Shown here piece after piece: positions 56,121-64,000 of a stretch of DNA of 64,000 nucleotides. The DNA is from Adiantum capillus-veneris (Eukaryota > Streptophyta > Polypodiopsida > Polypodiales > Pteridaceae), in contig CM043969.1 of NCBI GenBank assembly GCA_014529385.2, forward strand, positions 18,024,446-18,088,445. Direction: 5' to 3'. Every line of letters starts with the position of its first letter. Position 1 is the stretch's first letter. Under the pieces are notes generated by a model that was not told where the DNA came from, did not search any database, and saw only the letters and a program-made list of their open reading frames with translations. A program made the translations under genes and the position numbers.

Positions 56121-57289
56121 TAAAACCCAACCACCCATTCATAGGTCTTGCCATCAAAGAAAAATAGTAGTGGGTAAACACAAAAATAAACATTTATCAC
56201 TATTAGACTTACCATTGGTGGCCTTTACCTCGATCACTTTGCATAACTAACCTTGATTATAACAACTAGTAACATCACAAACATGGAGAAAATTGGATGA
56301 AGAACCTGCAAACTTGCATGTCTTAATTGCAAAAAATTAAAAGTACACCTTGGAGATTTAAGGATCAAAAGGAATGCACTTAATGTCAATCCATAGCTTG
56401 AGAAAATAGTATTGGTAGGGAGGATTATCATCACAGAAAATAAGCATCTACTAGGTATAGAAACTCATCCCTAGCTTTATCCTTGAAAGAAGAAAACGAT
56501 GAAAAAGAAAATTCAAAAATTTAGGAAATTTTTTGAGAGCTCATCAGGGCAAGGGTCCTGACGTGAGATGAATTTTTTATGGACACATGGCCTCGTGGGC
56601 AAACAATTTACGGCTTGACCATTCCATGTGAATGACATGTAGAGTCAAGGGGTCTTGGATAGAAGGCTATACAAGTAGTGGTTGGGAGGAGATTTGCATG
56701 TCAAAGTCTGGAGGCCTCACATTGGTATTCAAAGCCTAGATGTGGTTGCTTTTTATGGTATGTCTTGCATTTCATGCAAGGAAAGTGAGGCCGAGGAGCT
56801 TGGGGGAGAAGAAGATTGAGAGGGGTAGCCATGGGCAACAACTTTATAGACAAGAGGATGCTGTCAATACTGTCCTGAAAACATGCGAGATGTAGCTTGG
56901 CAAGCTCGTGAGGAGAAGACAATCAAAGTTTTTCCTACCGCAACTCTCTAAGTGGAAGGCTGTCTTGCTCGTTCTTGTCGTTGGTCTCTACATACGCCAT
57001 TGAAAAAGTTCCCTTTTCTCATTAACTAAATTTTGAGAACCTAAGCCTAAAATGCCTCGAATATTCAAGGGATCCCTCCCATGCTTGGGAATTCAGCCCC
57101 CCATTCGATGCAATCCAAGGAGAGATTCTGCAAGTGTTGAAGTTTACAGGCATCAAGACATTGATCAAGAAAGCCAATCAGGACCCTGCAAAAAGTACCC
57201 AAAAAAAAAAACTCCAATTTTGCATCAAATTCAAATTCATGAGTTCAAGTTGAAATTTTGAGTTCAATGTTGAATTCTCGAGTTCAATA
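56121..57289. other. Intergenic, no gene recognised
   Basis: Open frames are short and lack motifs. A 10-base A run near 57200 precedes a stretch in which the word gagttcaa recurs three times (57240-57290). Confidence 0.45.
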
Positions 57290-59340
57290 GAGGCCGCACA
57301 AACATCTAGGTGAGGGCTCAATATTATCATATGTGTGGATAATCAATTGGATTGTGTTCGACTGAATCGAATTTTGCTACACACTTTTGGTGGTATCTCC
57401 AAATCAGCTTCTACTAAGAAGGACTCAATTGTGACTGCTACATTCACCAAAAATTCTTGTTGGTTGCGGATATCCTAGCTACTAAATCCACACAAGAAGG
57501 CTTCTACAACGCTTTTGCATCTAGATGCATACTCTATCAAGGGAAATTTGGCAATAACCCACACACACATATTATTTTGAAATTGGAGGGTATAAATGAG
57601 TTTGACAAAGTGCATCAGTTTATTCGTGGGTTAGGTCTTGAGTATCAAGCCAAAGTGAAAACCCATCACCCAAAGCTGTTAATTGAAGCTATTTGCCATG
57701 CACAAATACGTGATAATATTGTGCATAAGAAATGTGCAAAAAATAAGAATAAGGCACCTGCATTTACATCTGCAAAAGAGAATAAAACATTTACATCATT
57801 AAATGCACCGATTGAGTCCTCAAAGAAAGACAAGGAGCCTGGAGGACCTAACTGAAATGAAGACTTCAAGGGAGCCAAGAACGAGAAGCTCTACTTCAAT
57901 TGTCTTGGAAAACATGAAAAGAAAGATTATCTACAAGGGAAATCCCAAGAAGGCAAAGACAAGGAGAAGAGGAAAGGCAAGGCCTTAAATATGGTGCATT
58001 GTTGCTTGACTACTGCTTTGTGGCAGCCTTCGTTTGGACCTCATGAGCTATGGCACTATTCAGGGCACACATGTCCGTATCTTGATTGATGATGGCGCCA
58101 CGCACAATTTCTTGAATTATAAGTTGGTTTAAATGCTTCAATTACCACAGACACCAAGCTCACACTGCTTTGTAGTGTCTCTTATGAATGGACTTGATAA
58201 AGAGGTGTGGGATAGGTTAAGAATCTTCCTATGGACATTCAAGGACACCTCATGCAAGTAGATTTCCAAGTAATTAACATGAGTCGTGTCGACGTGGTCC
58301 TCAGTAGAGCGTGGTTACATAGTTTAGCTCCTTCTTTAGCCAGAAGTTGTGAACATAATTCTCTACAATGCTTTGCCAATGGAAGACATGTGATGTTGCC
58401 AAGAGAAAAGGATGTGCCTCAATTTTTGTTGATTTGTTCTACGGAACTTTTGCAGTAGTATGACGATGAAGAAATAAAGAAGTCTTTTTGTGTTAGATGG
58501 TGCCTCATGTTTTGTTGGGTTTTTCTTTCAGTATCTTATTCTTTTTCTATGGCTACTCATGATCACACTAAGAATTATGTCTCTGAGCACATAACACAAC
58601 ACCTGCAACAACTGCTATACAAATATAAGGATGTATTTTCTCAAGATTTGCCTCTAGGGTTACCACAAGAACATTCAGTGCATCATTGCATTGATCTGGT
58701 CCCTAGTAGCAAACCTATAAGCCAACCGCCTTATAGGCTTAGTCATACCAAAGACATGGAAGTAGAGCGGCAATTTGTTGACTACTTAAGCCATGTTTTC
58801 ATTCGACTTAGCTCCTTGCCATGCGCAAACCAATTTTATTGATTAAAAAAAAGGACGGATCTATGCATATGTGTGTAGACTTATGTGCCTTGAATGATGT
58901 AACCATTAAAAACAAGTATCCTTTCCCAAGGGTGGATGAACTATTTGATCAGCTTAATGAAGCAAAGTGTTTTTCTACGATAGATTTATGCTCCAGTTAC
59001 TATCAAGTATGGATAAGTTTAATTGATATACCAAAAAGTACCTTTTGTACACGATTTGGCCATTACAAGTTTTTAGTCATGCCTCTTGAATTGACTAACT
59101 CGCCAGCCACATTTATGATGACAGTGGATGACATGGTACGATCGTATGCAAAAAACTTTGTCATTGTTTTCCTCGATGACAATTGAGTTTATAAAGCATC
59201 TAAAGAAGAGCACCTCACAGATCTCAACTTGGTGTTTGATTTATTATCTGAGCATAAATTTTACGCTAAGCTTACCAAGTGTGAATGCTTGAAGTTTGAA
59301 ATTAACTACTTCGGGCATGCAATTTCTGTTACCATATACA
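57290..59340 (+). pseudogene. Gypsy C: decayed Ty3/gypsy gag, protease and RT
   Basis: A Gag fragment with NEFDKVHQFIRGLGLEYQAKV (57595-57660) and a degraded zinc knuckle near 57895. A protease-like RILIDDGATHNFLN (58078), in which the usual Ser after the catalytic Asp is Asp. Then the reverse transcriptase: KKDGSMHMCVDLCALND (58847-58900), CFSTIDLCSSYYQVWI (58970) and FVIVFLDDN (59158), where a stop follows the catalytic pair. The reading ends near CLKFEINYFGHAIS (59290-59325), where Copia C begins. The RT wording resembles the chromovirus-like branch rather than Gypsy A or B. No LTR found. Old and inactive. Confidence 0.82.
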
Positions 59341-59552
59341 TGTGGTAGTGATGTGTGTGAACACACTAGGACCGCCGGGGCATTTTTTCCCTCTTTAGGA
59401 GGTTTTTTCCCCGTGCATTGTATATACACCCATCACTCTAGGGCTATCTATCTTTCCATTGCACGCTAAGTAACACACTCTCTATTGTGTGCCTTGAGCT
59501 TCCTTCGTCTTCTCCAAGCTGTGTGTGTTTCTCTGCAACCCTCATTCCAACA
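59341..59552 (+). repeat. Copia C 5' LTR
   Basis: About 212 bp, TGTGGT...CCAACA. The 3' end is set by the adjacent primer-binding site. The 5' end is inferred from the TG and the point where Gypsy C coding sequence stops. A TATATA box lies at about 59421. Confidence 0.7.
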
Positions 59553-59554
59553 AT

Positions 59555-59566
59555 TGGTATCAGAGC
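59555..59566 (+). other. Copia C primer-binding site, initiator tRNA-Met
   Basis: TGGTATCAGAGC two bases after the LTR end, the standard plant copia primer site. Confidence 0.95.
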
Positions 59567-59914
59567 ATGTCACGTCCTCCCGGGCTTAGTCGCCAGCTGC
59601 TCCAGCACACACCTGCTCACCTTCTCCGATTTCAGTGAGCTTTGGCGAGCGTTCGCAGGTTGACAAAACTTTTGGGCCAACTCGAAGAGCTTGGTCTGCT
59701 CAGAATTTTGATTTGGGCTCATTTCGGCCTCCGTTTCCACTACAGGCAGTATTGCAAAAGCTATTTCGTCATTTTGTGCAGTATTTCTGTCAGTGCCGTT
59801 TTCTGCATTACAAGTGCCTTATAGTCTTCTACGGTTTGTGCTATATAGCACAGGTTGTTCCCGCTCCATTTCTCCTATTTTCGAGCAGTTTTCACATCAG
59901 GTGCAGCATTTACC

Positions 59915-61145
59915 ATGACCGACAACAACAACACAGATGTGTTCAAGATGTTTGCTGCTGAGGACAGGTTGGATGGGGACAACTACCCTATGTGGGCTTA
60001 TATGATGCAACATGTTCTTGTGTCAAAGGGTGTCTGGAACATTGTGCAGGGCATTGATGTACGTCCTGGCTCTGAGGATGTAGGCGATGTTGAGGATGTT
60101 GCAGGTCTTGCTGCAAGGATTGCAGCTGTTAGAGTTGTTTTGCCTACAATAGAACAAGCTTGTTGGGATGTTAAGGATGCGCAAGCTCATGCATTGATTG
60201 CGTTGTCTGTGAAGCGCACCATTGTTCCTCACATCCGTTCAGCAAAATCTGCAAAACAGGCTTGGGATATTTTAGCAGGTCTTTATGCAAGCCGCAATGA
60301 GGCTAAAATTGCTTTGCTGCATAAAGAGCTGGAGTCAAAGATTATGCATGAGAAAGATGATATGGACACTTTCCTTGCTAGTGTCAAGGATATCAATGAG
60401 CAGCTTATTTCTGTAGGTGAAGTCATTTCAGACAGTTCCCTTGTGCAAACTGTTCTTGATGCCTTACCAGATTCCTACCAGACTTTTGCTAGTACTTGGA
60501 GATTGATGACCCAAGGAAATCCTGAAGTTGTCAAGTTTGATGCATTATGCACATTGCTGTTGCAAGAGTCACTTTCTAGAAAAAACAGGACTAGGCAGCG
60601 TGCAGTTGAACAAGATTTTATTGCTTCTCAAAGAAAGGGTGGTAACAGTAATGCAGCCACTTCTTATGGTTCTGCTGCGAGTGGCAAAAATTCTGTTCCT
60701 AATGCTTCTGCTGGCAGTACTTCGTCTGGCAATTCTGGTGATAAGGGCAAAAAGAAGATGCGTTGCCATTATTGTAAAGCCAATGATCACTTGATCAAGT
60801 CGTGTCCTAAGTTGAAGGCCAAAGAGGCTAAGAAGAAAGAGGCTGGTTCCACTTCAAATGCTGGTTCCACTACAAATGCAGCCATTGTTGAGTCTTCTCT
60901 GAAAGGAGACTGTGTTGCTGATGTTGATGCAGAATGGCCTGTTAGCGCAGAATGCACTTACAATCATGTTGTCCATGATGCATGCTTGTCAGTTGCTGTA
61001 GATTCACATGTGTGGTATTTCGACAATGATGCTACAGAGCACATTACCTCACATCGTGAATTGTTTACCTCTCTTGAGTCTGTCCCTCATGGGAATTCAG
61101 TCACTTGTGCCAATAACGCCTCTTATCCAGTTGGGGAGTTGGAAA
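59915..61145 (+). pseudogene. Copia C gag and protease
   Basis: ATG at 59915 (MTDNNNTDVFKMF). Gag core: DRLDGDNYPMWAYMMQHVLV and AKSAKQAWDILAGLYASRNE. A Ser/Asn/Gly-rich linker leads to one canonical zinc knuckle, CHYCKANDHLIKSC (about 60762). The protease motif reads VWYFDNDATEHITS (about 61012), with the Ser-Gly after the catalytic Asp changed to Asn-Asp, so the protease should be dead. The frame is lost around 61135. Confidence 0.92.
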
Positions 61146-61149
61146 GATT

Positions 61150-62343
61150 GTGCTCACTGTTGCTAATGGCAGTTCCTTCACACTTGTTGATGCACTTTAT
61201 GTACCTTGGATCAAGAAGAATCTCTTGTTTGTATCCGCACTTGCTAGACTTGGACTTGTAGTCAAATTTGTGGATGACAGATGTACAGTTCATGATCTCA
61301 GTTTTGGTGATGAAATTGTTGCATCTGGGCTTTTGTGCCGTGGGTTGTATAAGCTCACTTTGTATGACAAGTGTGGACAAAATTTTGCAAATGCTGTTGC
61401 AGATTCAAGGGCTATTTCAGATGCAAAACTTTGGCATGCACGTTTTGGTCATTTGAATTTTGCCAGTTTGCTGCGTTTGCAGAAATCTGATATGGTTGCT
61501 TCTTTGCCACCTCTTGAAGCACCTGTCAAACATGTTTGTGAAGGCTGTATTTTGGGTAAGATGTAGCGTTCTAAATTTCCAAAGGATGGTTCAGTTCGGG
61601 CCACATGCAGGTTGCAGCTTGTGCATAGTGATGTTTGTGGGCCCATGCAAACTCCGTCCTTGGGCAATTACCTGTACTTCGTGACTTTCATTGATGATTA
61701 CTCAAGGCATGCATGGGTATTTCCGCTTAAAGCGAAGTCCGAAGTCTTTATGTGCTTCAAACAATTTCTAGCTATGGCTGAAAATGTCTCGAAATGTACT
61801 ATGGGCACCCTGCGTTCAGATCGAGGGGGGGAGTATATGTCTCATGAATTTAATGCATTTCTGGCTAGTCGTGGGATAAAACACCAATGTACAGTGCCTT
61901 ATACGCCTCAGCAAAATGGTGTTGCTGAGAGGAAAAACAGGTCACTGACGGAAATGGCACGATGTATGGTCAAAAGTCAAGCTTTGCTGCATTCTTTTTG
62001 GCTCGAGGCCATCATGTGTGCCACTTATGTACTTAACAGGTGTCCTACGAAAGCTTTGCAGTCTATTACTCCATATGAAGCATGGCATGATAGAAAGCCT
62101 TCTATTGAGCACATGCGTGTTTTTGGTTGTTTGGCATATGCTTTGGTGCCACAAGTGCAGCCTAGAAAATTGGATGATAAGGCTGTCAAATGTATTTTTG
62201 TTGGTTATAGTGCTGAAAGCAAAGGTTACAGGTTGTATCATCCGCAAACAAAACGTATTCTGGTTTCTCGGGATGTAGTGTTTGTGGAAGATTCTGTTCA
62301 GCCCTTGCTGTCATGTACTAGAGACAGTAATGTAAGCTCATAG
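61150..62343 (+). pseudogene. Copia C integrase
   Basis: The pre-integrase zinc module has LWHARFGHLNFASLLRLQ and CEGC (61430-61550), and a TAG follows at 61564. The core has LQLVHSDVCGPM (first D), TLRSDRGGEYMS (second D) and QQNGVAERKNRS (E), then KCIFVGYSAESKGYRLYHP near 62190. The second TAG lies at about 62341, in frame with the RT segment. Confidence 0.92.
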
Positions 62344-62358
62344 GACATTTATGACACT

Positions 62359-63600
62359 TTGTTGCCTCTTTTCAGTGGTGGAAATACGAATGTAAGTTCC
62401 AATGAGGCAAATGTACAGCCTATGGGGGTTTCTGAAAATGTTCTAGATCAGCCTATTACTGATGTAGATGTACATGATGTACTTGATGAGGAAAGGGCTG
62501 AAAATGAGCAAGCTAGAGGTATGCCAAAATGGCTGGAACATATCTTGCATGACAGTAAATTGGATGCACCTTTGTCAAGTCGTACTCGTTCAGGCTCTCG
62601 CCATGCATCTTATGCATCAGATTGTTATGCTTTGGCTGTGTCTAGCTTACATGATGTTGAGGAGCCTTTGACTTTTGATGAAGCACAAAATTCAGAAAAT
62701 TGGATGGCTGCCATGCAATCAGAATATGATGCACTTATAGAAAATGACACATGGACTTTATGTGATTTGCCTCCTGGCAAAAAGGCCATTGGTACGAAAT
62801 GGGTTTACAAGTTGAAACGCAAGCTGGATGGTGAGATCGATCGCCATAAGGCTCGACTTGTTGCAAAGGGTTATGCACAGCAAAAAAGCATAGATTATGA
62901 AGAGACTTTTGCTCCCACTTGTCGTATGACTATTGTGCGTTTTCTATGTGCATTGGCAGCTCATTTTGGTTGGGATGTACATCAATCAGACATTGTTACT
63001 GCTTTCTTGAATGGTGACATATTTGAGGAAGTTTATGTAACGCAGCCTCGCGGTTTTATCATAAAAGAACAAGAGGACAAAGTGTGCAAATGTAACAAGG
63101 CTTTGTATGGGTTGAAGCAATCTCCTCGTGCTTGGTATGAGAAAGCTGACACTCATTTGGTCAAACAAGGCTTTCGTAACAGTCCAACAGAAAGCACATT
63201 GTATGTAAAGCGTGAGGGTGATGTATTTCTCATCGTGGTTCTTTATGTTGATGATTTGTTGATCACTGGACCAAATGAGAGACATATTGCTGAATTTAAG
63301 GCTGATTTGAATGCTACTTTCAAGATGAAAGATTTGGGGCTGTTGCATCATTACTTGGGTATACAATTTAAGCAGTGTGATGGTGGTATTGCCTTGTGTC
63401 AGAAAAGTTACATAGAGACATTGCTATGTAAGTTTGGACTTGAGGATTGCAAACCTATTGCCACTCCCATGGAAACAGGTTTGAAGTTGAGTCTACATGA
63501 TGTTGGCGATCCTGCTGATGTCACTCTTTACCAAACTGCTGTTGGCTGCCTCATTTATGTATGCAACACGAGGCCAGATATTCAGTTTGCAGTCTCATAG
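62359..63600 (+). pseudogene. Copia C reverse transcriptase
   Basis: 413 codons open. A linker is followed by KKAIGTKWVYKLKRKLDGEI, IDYEETFAPTCRMTIVR, QSDIVTAFLNGDIFEEVYV and the catalytic VLYVDDLLITG. It ends with VGCLIYVCNTRPDIQFAVS at a TAG. All expected RT motifs are present. Confidence 0.94.
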
Positions 63601-64000
63601 GTCAGCAAATTTATGCATAGCCCAGGGTCTAAGCATTGGCAAGCTGTCATCAAGAGGATTTTCCGCTACCTTAGTGGCACTTTACATCTTGGCTTGTTTT
63701 ATCCCAAGGGGGGATCATTGCCGCCAGACTTACATGCTTTTTCGGACTCAGATTGGGCTGGTTGTTTTGACGCGCGAGTGTCCAAAAGTGGTTTTTGTTT
63801 CATGCTTGGCAGTTCATGTATATCATGGTTGAGCAAGAAGCAACCTACTGTGGCCACTTCGAGTTGTGAGGCTGAGTACACGACAGTCTTCACAGTTACG
63901 GTTGAGTGTGTATTGCTCAGACGCCTTATGGCTGATTTGGGTGTTGGACAGGACACTGCCAACACTATCTACACTGACAGTCAAAGCGCATTGGCAGTTG
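63601..64000 (+). pseudogene. Copia C RNase H, truncated by window end
   Basis: In frame after the TAG: KFMHSPGSKHWQAVIKRIF, LHAFSDSDWAGCFDARVSKS (first acidic residue), SCEAEYTTVFTVTVECVLLR (second) and TIYTDSQSALAV (third) at the edge of the window. Confidence 0.92.

Larger units (their letters stand above)
59341..64000 (+). mobile_element. Copia C: Ty1/copia element, cut by window edge
   Basis: A 5' LTR, primer-binding site, Gag, protease, integrase, RT and part of RNase H in copia order. The right end and second LTR lie beyond the window, so the target duplication cannot be tested. It interrupts the RT of Gypsy C. The polyprotein carries one frameshift (about 61135), three in-frame TAG codons (61564, 62341 and 63598) and a damaged protease active site. 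It is less intact than Copia B and from a different family by sequence. Confidence 0.93.

Noticed and set aside
59635-59961. 108-codon open frame before Copia C gag
   Set aside because: It lies in the leader after the primer-binding site and overlaps the gag start in another frame.

Overview
The window is nuclear DNA of a land plant with a large, repeat-rich genome. The signs are spliceosomal introns in a gene of a plant-type family, plant Ty1/copia and Ty3/gypsy retrotransposons, a CACTA (TNP2-type) transposase relic, a LINE relic, tRNA-derived SINE-like copies and many long AG/CT and TG microsatellites. I cannot place the species; a fern, another early-diverging vascular plant or a gymnosperm would all fit, and this is a guess from texture only.

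Layout. 1-8100 is old intergenic DNA with microsatellites, a decayed copia gag (1450-2340), local tandem repeats and two copies of a probable SINE family (about 3352 and 7393). 8100-11950 is the only host-gene island: a gene with at least three exons (9053-10379) whose C-terminus carries a Ser/Phe/Pro motif that I associate with a plant-only protein family of unknown function. 12100-20200 is degenerate: a copia pol relic (13340-15060), a LINE reverse-transcriptase relic (17640-18870), and long stretches in which I recognise nothing.

20200-56120 is a stack of nested transposons that can be resolved to the base. A CACTA relic was split by a gypsy element (Gypsy A, 20587-55018, duplicated target GGCAC). 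Gypsy A was in turn hit twice: by a copia element on the minus strand (Copia B, 24404-29680, target GATTT) and by an 18.9-kb gypsy element on the minus strand (Gypsy B, 31428-50368, target CCTAC). LTR divergence follows the nesting order: roughly 8% for A, about 3% for B and about 1.6% for Copia B. 57290-64000 holds a decayed third gypsy (C) interrupted by a third copia (C) that runs off the right edge.

The most unusual material is in Gypsy A and Gypsy B. Both carry a long accessory ORF after pol, encoding a globular N-terminal region, a bipartite basic (NLS-like) motif, a Pro/acidic stretch and coiled coil. In A this ORF appears to contain a 166-bp GT-AG intron and has a splice acceptor just before its ATG. 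Gypsy B also has two tandem integrase-type zinc modules, a second retropepsin-like domain after the integrase, W-I-P repeats, and eight copies of a 24-bp perfect or near-perfect palindrome with an ACGCGT centre. The palindromes are confined to its two non-coding regions (leader and pol/accessory spacer), and half-sites occur in both LTRs. None of these elements looks fully coding-competent; in-frame stops and frameshifts are frequent.
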